Source of the DNA: an uncultured Eubacteriales bacterium
GTDB lineage: Bacteria; Bacillota_I; Bacilli_A; RF39; UBA660
Assembly (NCBI GenBank): GCA_900321795.1
Contig: ONXO01000093.1
Coordinates: forward strand, 1-27,818
DNA length: 27,818 bases
Reading direction: 5' to 3'
Notes under the pieces: model-generated
The model's database searches: none
What the model saw: the letters and a program-made list of their open reading frames with translations, nothing else
Told to the model about the DNA's origin: nothing
Shown: piece by piece, positions 1 to 6,751 of the stretch
Layout: every line of letters begins with the position of its first letter
How positions within the stretch are numbered: position 1 is the first letter of the stretch
Made by a program: the position numbers and the translations under genes

Positions 1-564
1 AAAAAAAAAAAAAAAAATAATAACCTCAAAAGGAACCTGCTATTATTTGGGTTCCTTTTAATTATCGTATCATTTATAGATACTAAAGTAGACAAAAAAG
101 ATATTTCATTAATTGCTTTTAATGAAAGTGAATCTTATACAAATGTTAATGCAAAAGAACTTATAAATATTTTAACTAATAAAACTGGTGTTGTACTAAT
201 TGTTGATGATAAAAAAGATATAAATAAAATCATTAATATATTAGATAATCTTAAAAAAGATGAAGAAATATATGTGTATAATGACTCTAGTGATGAATTA
301 ATTCTTACAATAGAAAATGGTGAACTTAATACTAAACAAGAAGCAAGCAAAGAGTATAAAGAATTATTAAATAAGTTGGGTTCTTATACAGAAGAGTACT
401 TTATCGATGAATTTGATACTGGTTATAGGAAAATATATACTCCTATGGTGCTTTTTGTTAAAGAAGGAAGTATAGAATATAGTTATTATATTTCAGTAAA
501 TATAGAAGATGATGTATTAAATAATATCTATAGTACTGGATTTGATAAAATAGAAAAAAATTAA
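1..564 (+). CDS. Membrane-anchored thioredoxin-like protein lacking CxxC (5' partial)
   Basis: Frame 1 is open from the first base to the TAA at 562-564, so the gene starts outside the window; the ATG-less stretch before 274 is coding in character. The visible protein begins with a Lys/Asn-rich stretch, then a hydrophobic segment (NLLLFGFLLIIVSFI, bases 34-78), then an extracytoplasmic domain of about 160 residues. That domain resembles thioredoxin-like proteins related to bacteriocin-transport accessory proteins: a TGVVLIVDD beta-strand where the fold normally continues into CxxC, a YKELLNKLG helix, and TPMVLFVKEG near the end, matching the cis-proline strand of thioredoxins. There is no cysteine in the visible part, so redox catalysis is unlikely and a structural or binding role is inferred. 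The positively charged N-terminus before the membrane segment fits an N-in, C-out topology. Fold assignment is by motif recall only. Confidence 0.55.
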   Translation, partial: KKKKKNNNLKRNLLLFGFLLIIVSFIDTKVDKKDISLIAFNESESYTNVNAKELINILTNKTGVVLIVDDKKDINKIINILDNLKKDEEIYVYNDSSDELILTIENGELNTKQEASKEYKELLNKLGSYTEEYFIDEFDTGYRKIYTPMVLFVKEGSIEYSYYISVNIEDDVLNNIYSTGFDKIEKN

Positions 565-621
565 TTGTATAATATTTTTACATCTAGTTTACAAAAAAAA
601 TAATTTATTAAAAAAAGTTTT

Positions 622-649
622 AAAATGTTCTTTACAAAGAACATTTTTT
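622..649 (+). terminator. Rho-independent terminator before mraZ
   Basis: AAATGTTCTT pairs with AAGAACATTT around a TACA loop, followed by a T run to 649. It closes the gene ending at 564. Its loop and right flank also hold the -35 of the mraZ promoter. Confidence 0.75.
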
Positions 650-659
650 AATGTATTAT
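631..659 (+). promoter_or_regulatory. Promoter of the mraZ division operon
   Basis: -35 TTTACA (631-636), 17-bp spacer, -10 TATTAT (654-659). The predicted start is near 666. The -35 lies in the loop of the preceding terminator hairpin, so terminator and promoter are physically merged. Confidence 0.65.
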
Positions 660-660
660 A

Positions 661-697
661 GTGGTAGATAGTGGATGAATGTGGAAGAAAGTGGGGG
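661..697 (+). promoter_or_regulatory. MraZ operator: four GTGG repeats at exactly 10-bp spacing
   Basis: GTGG begins at 661, 671, 681 and 691, one helical turn apart, just downstream of the mraZ -10. MraZ proteins are known to bind short G-rich direct repeats with about 10-bp periodicity upstream of their own operon, so autoregulation is the expected role. The last repeat (GTGGGGG, 691-697) doubles as the Shine-Dalgarno sequence of mraZ, so bound MraZ would cover both the transcription start and the DNA for the ribosome site. Confidence 0.8.
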
Positions 698-703
698 ATT
701 AAT

Positions 704-1141
704 ATGCTAATGGGAGAGTATCATCATAGTATTGATGACAAAGGCAGATTAATTATTCCTTCTAAGTTCAGAAATGAGTTAGGAGAAGAAATAGTAATTA
801 CTCGTGGCCTTGACAAATGCCTATTTGTTTATTCTAAAGAAGAATGGAATAAAGTAACAGCTAAACTAAAAACCTTACCTTTCACAAAAAAAGACGCCAG
901 GGATTTTAATAGATTTTTCTTGAGCGGCGCTACCACTAGTGAATTTGACCGTACTGGTCGAATTAATATTACCTCACCACTTGCCATTTACGCCGGTTTA
1001 AGCAAAGACTGTGTTATAATCGGCGTAAATGAGCGATTAGAAATATGGGATGAGGCAATCTTTAATAGTTTCATTGAAAGTAATATTGATAACTTTAGCA
1101 CTATAGCTGAAAATTTATTTGAAGGTGAAGCAGATGCATAA
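704..1141 (+). CDS. mraZ: MraZ, transcriptional regulator of the division/cell-wall cluster
   Basis: 145 residues, close to the usual 143. It has the two MraZ/AbrB-like half-domains with their signature DxxGR turns: DDKGRLIIP (residues 11-19) and FDRTGRINI (81-89). MraZ forms ring-shaped oligomers that bind the repeats before its own gene. I chose ATG 704 rather than the in-frame GTG 671 because the protein then begins MLMGEYHHSID, the normal MraZ N-terminus. GGGGGA (693-698) sits 5 nt upstream, and the earlier start would place the operator repeats inside the coding region. It is the first gene of an operon with rsmH, ftsL and PBP2. Confidence 0.97.
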   Translation: MLMGEYHHSIDDKGRLIIPSKFRNELGEEIVITRGLDKCLFVYSKEEWNKVTAKLKTLPFTKKDARDFNRFFLSGATTSEFDRTGRINITSPLAIYAGLSKDCVIIGVNERLEIWDEAIFNSFIESNIDNFSTIAENLFEGEADA

Positions 1142-2036
1142 AAGTGTATTATTAAATGAAAGTGTTGAAGGATTAAATGTAAAACCAGAAGGAACATATA
1201 TAGATTGCACACTAGGATATGCTGGTCATTCAGGGGAAATTTTAAGGAAATTAGGAACTGAGGGGTTTCTTTTCGCCTTTGATCAAGATGAGGAAGCTGT
1301 AAAATATAGTACTGAAAAGTTAAGCACTATAGGAAATAACTTTAAGATATTTCATACAAATTTTAAGAATATGAAAGATTTTATAAAGGAGCCAGTAGAT
1401 GGAATATTATTTGATCTAGGGGTTAGCTCTCCACAACTTGATAATGCTTCAAGGGGTTTTAGTTTCCATAAAGATGCACCTCTCGATATGAGAATGGACA
1501 AGAGACAAGAATTATCCGCTTACAATGTAGTAAATGAATACTCTTATGATAAACTTGTTAATATTCTATTTACTTATGGAGAAGAAGCAAACGCTAAATC
1601 TATAGCTAAAGGTATAATTAATAACAGACCAATTAGTACTACATTAGAACTAGCTGAAGTAGTAAGAGAAAGCGTGCCAGAAAGCTACAGAAGAAAAGGC
1701 AATCCATCTAGAAAGACATTTCAAGCTATTAGAATAGAAGTAAATAATGAACTAGAAATACTAGAAAAAGCGTTTTTAGATGCATTTGATTTACTAAAGC
1801 CTGGCGCACGATTATGTGTAATATCATTTCATAGTTTAGAAGATAGAATAGTTAAGAATGTATTTAAACATCTTACAGAAGATGATCCACTAAGTAAAAA
1901 GCTTCCTATTGTACCAGAAAGTATGCTTGCTAAAGCTAAGAATATAACAAAAAAGCCAGTAGAAGCAAGCATAGAAGAGCTTGATGAAAACAATAGAAGT
2001 AGAAGTGCAAAATTAAGAATAATAGAGAAAAAGTAA
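1134..2036 (+). CDS. rsmH: 16S rRNA m4C1402 N4-methyltransferase RsmH
   Basis: 300 residues, normal for RsmH (MraW). It uses S-adenosylmethionine to methylate N4 of C1402 in 16S rRNA. Visible motifs are the N-terminal HKSVLLNESVEGL, the SAM-binding YIDCTLGYAGHS (the common GGGGHS loop is GYAGHS here), FAFDQDEEA, the family signature ILFDLGVSSPQLD...GFSF with PLDMRMD, and VISFHSLEDRIVK. ATG 1134 is preferred over ATG 1119: the protein then starts MHKSVLLNES and AAGGTGAAG lies just upstream. The gene overlaps the 3' end of mraZ by 8 bases, indicating translational coupling. Confidence 0.97.
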   Translation: MHKSVLLNESVEGLNVKPEGTYIDCTLGYAGHSGEILRKLGTEGFLFAFDQDEEAVKYSTEKLSTIGNNFKIFHTNFKNMKDFIKEPVDGILFDLGVSSPQLDNASRGFSFHKDAPLDMRMDKRQELSAYNVVNEYSYDKLVNILFTYGEEANAKSIAKGIINNRPISTTLELAEVVRESVPESYRRKGNPSRKTFQAIRIEVNNELEILEKAFLDAFDLLKPGARLCVISFHSLEDRIVKNVFKHLTEDDPLSKKLPIVPESMLAKAKNITKKPVEASIEELDENNRSRSAKLRIIEKK

Positions 2037-2048
2037 AAAGGAGATATT

Positions 2049-2342
2049 ATGGCTAAGAGAAAAAACAGAACAACTTTTAGAGGTGAAAAAGTACTAAGAG
2101 TACTTGTAGCTTTACTAGTGATAGGTAACGTACTAGGAACATCTTTTTCTATGGCTTTAATATCTAAAACTAATATAGAAGTAGAAAGTATGAGAAAAAA
2201 GATATCTAAACAAGAGAACATAAACCAAAGTTTAGAGATGAAAATTAATGAACTAGCATCCTTAGATAATGTAGAAGCTGTTGCAACAACTCTTGGACTG
2301 GAGTATAATAATAGTAATGTTAGAACAATAAACGAGGAGTGA
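2049..2342 (+). CDS. ftsL: FtsL-like division protein (small bitopic, coiled coil)
   Basis: 97 residues: a basic cytoplasmic start (MAKRKNRTTFRGEK), one membrane segment at about residues 17-37, and a short extracytoplasmic coiled coil (about 40-70). It ends with a conserved-looking LDNVEAVATTLGLEY. Sequence identity with FtsL proteins is always weak; the call rests on size, topology and position between rsmH and the division transpeptidase, the standard place for ftsL. FtsL joins DivIC/DivIB and PBP2B/FtsW at the septum. A strong AAAAGGAGAT site precedes ATG 2049. The stop overlaps the upstream candidate start of the next gene. Confidence 0.85.
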   Translation: MAKRKNRTTFRGEKVLRVLVALLVIGNVLGTSFSMALISKTNIEVESMRKKISKQENINQSLEMKINELASLDNVEAVATTLGLEYNNSNVRTINEE

Positions 2343-2347
2343 TTCGT

Positions 2348-4483
2348 GTGAAAAAAGGTAAAGCAGTTAGAATAAATAAAGTTTTTGTGCTTCTTTGCCT
2401 TTTTTTGTTTGTCATTATGATAGCTAAACTATCATATATTGTTTTAAGTCCTAAAGTAGATGGTATTAATTTAAAAGCTTTTGCATTAAATAGAAACACT
2501 GTTACAGAAAAGATAGTAGCTGAAAGAGGTACTATATATGATAAATTAGGTAATGCACTTGCGGTTGATGTAAACTCATATACAGTAATTGCTTACTTAG
2601 AAGAAAGCCGAACTACAAATCCTGATAACCCGCAACATGTTGTAGATAAAGAAATGACAGCAAAAGCATTAAGTCCACTTATTAATATGACTGAAGAAAG
2701 AATTCTTTCGTTACTTAATATAGAAGATGCTTACCAAGTAGAACTCGGTCCTGGTGGAAGGGGAATAACTGAGCTTTTAAAAGAAGAAATTGAAGACTTG
2801 AATTTACCTGGAATAGATTTTATTAAAAGTGTAAAGAGATATTATCCTAATGGAGACTATTTAAGCAATACTTTAGGATATGCAAAATCATTAGAAGATG
2901 GCAGTATTATTGGTGAAATGGGACTAGAACTTCAATATAATGAAGAACTTACTGGAGTAGATGGTTCGCGTACATATGAAGGCGACATATATGGATATAG
3001 AATAGCAGGAACTAAAGAAAACATTGTTAAAGCACAAGATGGTAAAGATGTATATTTAACAATAGATACTAATATTCAGATGTTCACTGAACAAGCTTTA
3101 TCAAAACTTGAAAGTGCATCATACTTAGAATGGGCCACAATAAGTGTGGTAAATGCTAAAACAGGAGAAATATTAGGTGTAGCATCAAGTCCTAGTTTTG
3201 ATCCTAATATCAAAGATATAAAAAGTTATTATGACCCATTCGTGTCTTATACTTATGAGCCAGGATCTACAATGAAAATATTCTCATTTATGGCTGCAAT
3301 TGAAAATGGACTATATGATGAGAAAGAAACATACCAATCAGGTAAAATTGAAGTACAAGGATATACAATCAAGGACTGGAATGGATATGGATGGGGAGAA
3401 ATCACTTTTGACCAGGGATTTTATGGAAGTTCAAACGTAGCGGCAACACTTTTATCTCAAAGACTAGGGGCACTTAAACTTAAAGATTTTTATACAAAAC
3501 TAGGATATGGCAAGAAAACTGGTATTAACCTTCCTAATGAAGAAGAAGGACTTATCAATTTTAATTATGATATCGAACTTGCTAACGCATCTTTTGGACA
3601 AGGTATGACAGCTACTCCTGTTCAAATGTTGCAAGCTTTTACAAGCCTAGCAAATGATGGAACCACATTAAAACCATATATTATAGATAAAGTTGTAGAT
3701 CATACAAATGGTGAAATTGTATTTCAAAATGAAAGAACTGAACTTAATAAGGTAGCAAGTAAAGAAACTATTAAAAAGATGCAAGAACTTATGTGGGGAG
3801 CAGTTAACTCTGACGAAAAAATGGTCGCAGCAAGTGGATATAAAACTGAAATAGTCACAACAATCGGAAAAACGGGAACAGCTCAGATAGCTTCTCCTCT
3901 AGGTGGATACTTAGATGGATATTATGATTATGTAAGAAGCTTTGTTGGACTTTTTCCATATGAAGATCCACAGATAATGGTATATGTTGCATCAAGCAAG
4001 ATACATGAGCCTTCACTAATGAACCAAGCCACTAAAACACTAATAGAAGATGTAAGCACATATCTTGGAATAGTAAAAGATGATATAAACAATTTAAAGA
4101 ATCATACAATGCCTGCATTTGTAAATAGAAAAACTACTGATATAAAGAAAATACAAGAAAACAAAGATGTAACTATAACTTTAATAGGCGATGGTAGTAA
4201 GATAATAAATCAATATCCGGAAAAAGGAAATATAATAAGCACTAATGAAAAAATATTTTTGCTAACTAATTCTAATAATTTAAAATATACAAATATAAAT
4301 GGCTGGAGTAAAAGAGATCTTGAAATATATGCTTCACTTTTAGGTGTTAACTTCAAATTTAATGGATATGGTTATGCTTATGATACTAATATAGAAGGTA
4401 CAGATGTAATAAAAGGACAGACTATTGAAATTAATTTAAAAACCAACTATAAAGAAGAAAAATCGACAGAAAATTCACAATAG
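2348..4483 (+). CDS. Class B penicillin-binding protein (division transpeptidase) with PASTA repeats
   Basis: About 711 residues. It crosslinks peptidoglycan at the septum. Order: membrane anchor near the N-terminus, PBP dimerisation domain with ERGTIYDKLGNALA, transpeptidase domain with the active-site serine in STMK (S307, K310), the SSN triad (361-363) and KTGT (508-511), then two PASTA-like repeats at about 588-650 and 655-700. All catalytic motifs are intact. Two in-frame GTG starts exist (2339 and 2348). I prefer 2348 because GAGGAG (2334-2339) is then correctly spaced, whereas GTG 2339 overlaps that site. PASTA tails in this position occur in B. subtilis PbpB and SpoVD; I cannot tell which it corresponds to. 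The cluster stops here: mraY, murD, ftsW and murG do not follow. Confidence 0.93.
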   Translation: MKKGKAVRINKVFVLLCLFLFVIMIAKLSYIVLSPKVDGINLKAFALNRNTVTEKIVAERGTIYDKLGNALAVDVNSYTVIAYLEESRTTNPDNPQHVVDKEMTAKALSPLINMTEERILSLLNIEDAYQVELGPGGRGITELLKEEIEDLNLPGIDFIKSVKRYYPNGDYLSNTLGYAKSLEDGSIIGEMGLELQYNEELTGVDGSRTYEGDIYGYRIAGTKENIVKAQDGKDVYLTIDTNIQMFTEQALSKLESASYLEWATISVVNAKTGEILGVASSPSFDPNIKDIKSYYDPFVSYTYEPGSTMKIFSFMAAIENGLYDEKETYQSGKIEVQGYTIKDWNGYGWGEITFDQGFYGSSNVAATLLSQRLGALKLKDFYTKLGYGKKTGINLPNEEEGLINFNYDIELANASFGQGMTATPVQMLQAFTSLANDGTTLKPYIIDKVVDHTNGEIVFQNERTELNKVASKETIKKMQELMWGAVNSDEKMVAASGYKTEIVTTIGKTGTAQIASPLGGYLDGYYDYVRSFVGLFPYEDPQIMVYVASSKIHEPSLMNQATKTLIEDVSTYLGIVKDDINNLKNHTMPAFVNRKTTDIKKIQENKDVTITLIGDGSKIINQYPEKGNIISTNEKIFLLTNSNNLKYTNINGWSKRDLEIYASLLGVNFKFNGYGYAYDTNIEGTDVIKGQTIEINLKTNYKEEKSTENSQ

Positions 4484-4490
4484 ATATAAT
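4463..4490 (+). promoter_or_regulatory. sirA promoter with a possible Spo0A box on the -35
   Basis: TCGACA (4463-4468), 16-bp spacer, TATAAT (4485-4490), located inside the end of the PBP gene. The reverse complement of 4462-4468 is TGTCGAT, one mismatch from the Spo0A consensus TGNCGAA. Predicted start is near 4497. In B. subtilis sirA is Spo0A-controlled, which makes the overlap plausible, but a single imperfect box is weak evidence. Confidence 0.45.
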
Positions 4491-4513
4491 ATACTTGTCA
4501 TAAAGGTGATGTT

Positions 4514-4939
4514 ATGAGAGTATATTATATTTTTTTAATTAAGAAAGAAATGTTTAATTTTACGAAAAACAATCCAGAAACATTATATAAGTTATTTGAA
4601 AGTATATATTATTTAAAGAATCCTAAACTAGCTTTTAGTGTTTTTGATAAAGTAGCTAGGCCATTTCATAAAAAGAATATTAATAAACTAATTAGAGATG
4701 CTTCTTCAGATAATTTATCATATTCTATGTTTGGATACACACATTCAATTAATGATTATTTAAATAACGAAACCACCAAACTTGAAGTTAAGACTTCACA
4801 TTTACTTTTAAAAAGTAATGTAATGTATCCGGAGTTTTTTAAAACTTTATCATCTATTCCTTATTTGTTTGTATGTGACTTTAGTTCACTTGATTACTTT
4901 TACTTAAAAGATGTAACTTTAAAAGAACTAACAAGATAA
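4514..4939 (+). CDS. sirA: SirA-like inhibitor of replication initiation
   Basis: 141 residues, near the length of B. subtilis SirA, which binds domain I of DnaA and blocks new rounds of replication when sporulation begins. Similarity by eye lies at the two ends: the start MRVYYIFLIKKEMFN resembles YYTYLIKEEF of SirA, and the end PYLFVCDFSSLDYFYLK resembles the SirA C-terminus (an acidic CDF/MDF strand before the last Leu). The middle is divergent. Strong support comes from position: yneF follows directly, exactly as sirA (yneE)-yneF in B. subtilis. AAAGGTGATG precedes ATG 4514. No membrane segments. A DnaA-binding role is inferred from family and context. Confidence 0.6.
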   Translation: MRVYYIFLIKKEMFNFTKNNPETLYKLFESIYYLKNPKLAFSVFDKVARPFHKKNINKLIRDASSDNLSYSMFGYTHSINDYLNNETTKLEVKTSHLLLKSNVMYPEFFKTLSSIPYLFVCDFSSLDYFYLKDVTLKELTR

Positions 4940-4946
4940 TTTCTAG

Positions 4947-4975
4947 TTGTTATTTTCATAAAATAATTATATAAT
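4947..4975 (+). promoter_or_regulatory. yneF promoter
   Basis: TTGTTA (4947-4952), 17-bp spacer, perfect TATAAT (4970-4975). The predicted transcript would start near 4982, on the first base of AGAGGAGG, leaving a leader of only about 15 nt. Confidence 0.6.
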
Positions 4976-4996
4976 AAGGCTAGAGGAGGAAATAAT

Positions 4997-5209
4997 ATGC
5001 TTTGGGATATATTATATGTTGTAATTGGTTTAATAGTTGGTTTAATAATAGGATTTTTCTTAGCTAGGCATTTAATGCAAAAAGAGCTTAAGAAGAACCC
5101 ACCTATAAATGAAGAAATGATTAAGACTTTAATGAGAGGTATGGGTAGAACTCCTAATCAAAAACAAGTAAATCAATTAATGAAACAAATGAGCAAATTT
5201 AACGACTAA
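4997..5209 (+). CDS. yneF: YneF family (UPF0154) small membrane protein
   Basis: 70 residues. One N-terminal membrane helix (about 4-23, with the GLIVGLIIGFFLAR glycine pattern) is followed by a short cytoplasmic tail containing NPPINEEMIKTLMRGMGRTP and KQVNQLMKQM, the conserved signature of the YneF/UPF0154 family. Molecular function is unknown. AGAGGAGG sits at the predicted transcript start, 8 bases before ATG 4997. Neighbour to sirA as in Bacillus. Confidence 0.92.
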   Translation: MLWDILYVVIGLIVGLIIGFFLARHLMQKELKKNPPINEEMIKTLMRGMGRTPNQKQVNQLMKQMSKFND

Positions 5210-5222
5210 TAGAGTCGTTTTT
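5201..5222 (+). terminator. Terminator after yneF
   Basis: AACGACT (5201-5207) pairs with AGTCGTT (5213-5219) around AATAG, followed by a T run. The yneF stop codon lies in the hairpin. Confidence 0.8.
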
Positions 5223-5281
5223 GTTTTCTAGTAGCATATTAAAAAAAGTTTGACTAACATCTAGAAAAATTATGATTAATA

Positions 5282-5290
5282 TGCTATAAT
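5282..5290 (+). promoter_or_regulatory. Extended -10 promoter of the tyrS leader
   Basis: TGCTATAAT (5282-5290) is an extended -10 (TGn before TATAAT). No good -35 lies at 17 bp; a TTGACT at 5250-5255 is too far away. The predicted start is near 5297, immediately before the first leader hairpin. Confidence 0.55.
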
Positions 5291-5296
5291 TCTTAA

Positions 5297-5433
5297 TAGT
5301 TAATCGTTATTACAAAGCCTTACAACCTTTGGAGATTAAAACGGATAAGCCCGTTAAAGCATAAGAGTTATAAATTAAGGTGGTACCGCTTCCTACAAAG
5401 AAGCCCTTGCAAGAGTACCATCTTTTTATTTTT
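5297..5433 (+). promoter_or_regulatory. Tyrosine T-box leader with very short Stem I
   Basis: The T-box core AAGGTGGTACCGC is at 5377-5389. Antiterminator: AAGG (5377-5380) with CCTT (5405-5408), bulge TGGTACC, and GCTTC (5388-5392) with GAAGC (5400-5404). Terminator: GGTGGTAC (5379-5386) with GTACCATC (5415-5422, one G-U), then TTTTT (5423-5427). The bulge TGGT complements ACCA, fitting a tRNA-Tyr with discriminator A. Upstream there is only a 40-nt hairpin (TTAATC 5300-5305 with GATTAA 5334-5339; inner AAAG/CTTT) and a small AACGG/CCGTT stem (5340-5355). TAC occurs at 5311-5313 and in the terminal loop at 5321-5323; either could be the specifier. Uncharged tRNA-Tyr should stabilise the antiterminator and switch tyrS on. 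Confidence 0.9.
5379..5427 (+). terminator. T-box attenuator terminator before tyrS
   Basis: The long stem GGTGGTAC/GTACCATC encloses the GCTTC/GAAGC stem and is followed by five T. It is mutually exclusive with the antiterminator pairing AAGG/CCTT. Confidence 0.88.
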
Positions 5434-5447
5434 AAGGAGGAAAAATA

Positions 5448-6644
5448 ATGGAAAAATTAAGCTGTTATGATGATTTGATTTATAGAGGCCTAATTAAAGA
5501 TATGACTAATAATGAAGACTTCAAAGAAAAATTAAATAAAGGAGGAATGACATTCTACTGGGGAACAGATCCAACTGCTGATTCACTTCATATTGGACAT
5601 TACTCATCTTTGCTAACTGCTAAAAGATTAATGAAGTACGGTCATAAGCCTATACTTTTAGTAGGAGGGGCTACTGGGTTAATTGGAGATCCTAGACCAA
5701 CTGCAGAAAGAGAAATAATATCTAAAGAAACAGTCATGCATAATCTAGAAGGAATAAAAAAGCAAGTATTAGATATATTTGATGGACAAGTAGAAGTAGT
5801 AAATAACTATGATTGGACTAAAGACATTACTTTGCTTGATTTTCTAAGAGATATAGGCAAATACATAAATGTTAACTATATGCTTGGTAAAGATATTATA
5901 AAAAGAAGATTAGAAACAGGTATAACTTTTGCAGAGTTTACTTACACATTACTTCAAGGATACGATTTTCTTCATCTATATGAAACTAAAGGTTGCACGA
6001 TGCAAGTAGAAGGTTCAGATCAATGGGGTAATATTACTACTGGAATTGAACTAATTAATAAAAAACTAGGTAAAAATGCTTATGGATTTACAATGCCTTT
6101 AATATTAGACGCTAATGGAAATAAGTTTGGTAAAAGTGAAGGCAATGCCTTATGGCTTAATAAAGAGTACACTTCTTCATATAAACTATATCAATACTTA
6201 ATTAATTCAGCTGATACTAAAGTAGAAGAATATCTAAAAGTATTTACATTCCTTTCTAAAGAAGAAATAGAAGATATAATGAGAAGACATAATGAAAAAC
6301 CAGAAGAAAGACTAGCTCAAAAGACTTTAGCATTTGAATTTATTAAAGATTTACATGGTGAAGAAGAAGCTGTTAAAGCAAGACAAACTTCTATAGATGT
6401 ATTTAGCGGAAAAGCAAATGATGATATGCCTACAGTAAAAGTAGATAATAATGAATATAATATATTAGATTTACTTGTAGTTACAGGCTTAGCACCATCT
6501 AAAAGTGAAGCAAGAAGAAACGTCGAGCAAGGTGGAGTAAAAATAAATAATGAGCAAGTTTTAGACACAACAAAAGTAATAGCTATTAATGACACTATTT
6601 TACAAAAAGGAAAGAAAAATATTATAAAAGTAGTTGTCAAATAA
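5448..6644 (+). CDS. tyrS: Tyrosyl-tRNA synthetase TyrRS
   Basis: 398 residues, a class Ic synthetase that charges tRNA-Tyr. HIGH signature as LHIGHYSSLL (H48-H51), TyrRS-specific EGSDQWGNITTG, the KMSKS loop as KFGKS (226-230), and a C-terminal S4 RNA-binding domain (about 333-398, with SKSEARRNVEQGGVKINN). Strong AAGGAGG (5434-5440) before ATG 5448. Controlled by the T-box leader directly upstream, and followed by its own terminator, so it is monocistronic. Confidence 0.97.
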   Translation: MEKLSCYDDLIYRGLIKDMTNNEDFKEKLNKGGMTFYWGTDPTADSLHIGHYSSLLTAKRLMKYGHKPILLVGGATGLIGDPRPTAEREIISKETVMHNLEGIKKQVLDIFDGQVEVVNNYDWTKDITLLDFLRDIGKYINVNYMLGKDIIKRRLETGITFAEFTYTLLQGYDFLHLYETKGCTMQVEGSDQWGNITTGIELINKKLGKNAYGFTMPLILDANGNKFGKSEGNALWLNKEYTSSYKLYQYLINSADTKVEEYLKVFTFLSKEEIEDIMRRHNEKPEERLAQKTLAFEFIKDLHGEEEAVKARQTSIDVFSGKANDDMPTVKVDNNEYNILDLLVVTGLAPSKSEARRNVEQGGVKINNEQVLDTTKVIAINDTILQKGKKNIIKVVVK

Positions 6645-6657
6645 TTACTTATAAATT

Positions 6658-6688
6658 AAAGTAAAGCTTCGTGTAAGTTTTACTTTTT
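6658..6688 (+). terminator. Terminator after tyrS
   Basis: AAGTAAAGCTT pairs with AAGTTTTACTT (one G-U) around CGTGT, followed by a T run. Confidence 0.75.
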
Positions 6689-6724
6689 CTTATTAATTTA
6701 ATGGAATTTTAAAACTATGCATGG

Positions 6725-6730
6725 TAAAAT
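6725..6730 (+). promoter_or_regulatory. Probable -10 of obgE
   Basis: TAAAAT (6725-6730), with only a weak -35 (TGGAAT, 6702-6707). The predicted start near 6737 is 3 bases before AGAGGTGAAG, giving a leader of about 15 nt. Confidence 0.4.
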
Positions 6731-6751
6731 TATATACAAGAGGTGAAGCAT

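Noticed and set aside
671..703. In-frame GTG start for mraZ at 671
   Set aside because: It would make the MraZ operator repeats coding sequence and add 11 residues not seen in MraZ; ATG 704 has a ribosome site and the normal N-terminus.
3810..3816. TGACGAA inside the PBP gene as a Spo0A box
   Set aside because: Single matches to this short consensus are expected several times by chance in a window of this size, and this one is mid-gene.
5250..5276. TTGACT with TATGAT as the tyrS promoter
   Set aside because: The spacer is only 15 bp; the extended TGCTATAAT downstream places the start right before the first leader hairpin and is preferred, though not proven.
6317..6640. Long minus-strand open frames inside tyrS, obgE, the beta-helix gene and secDF
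   Set aside because: They lie wholly antisense to well-supported genes, have low-complexity Ser/Phe/Ile-rich translations and lack ribosome sites.
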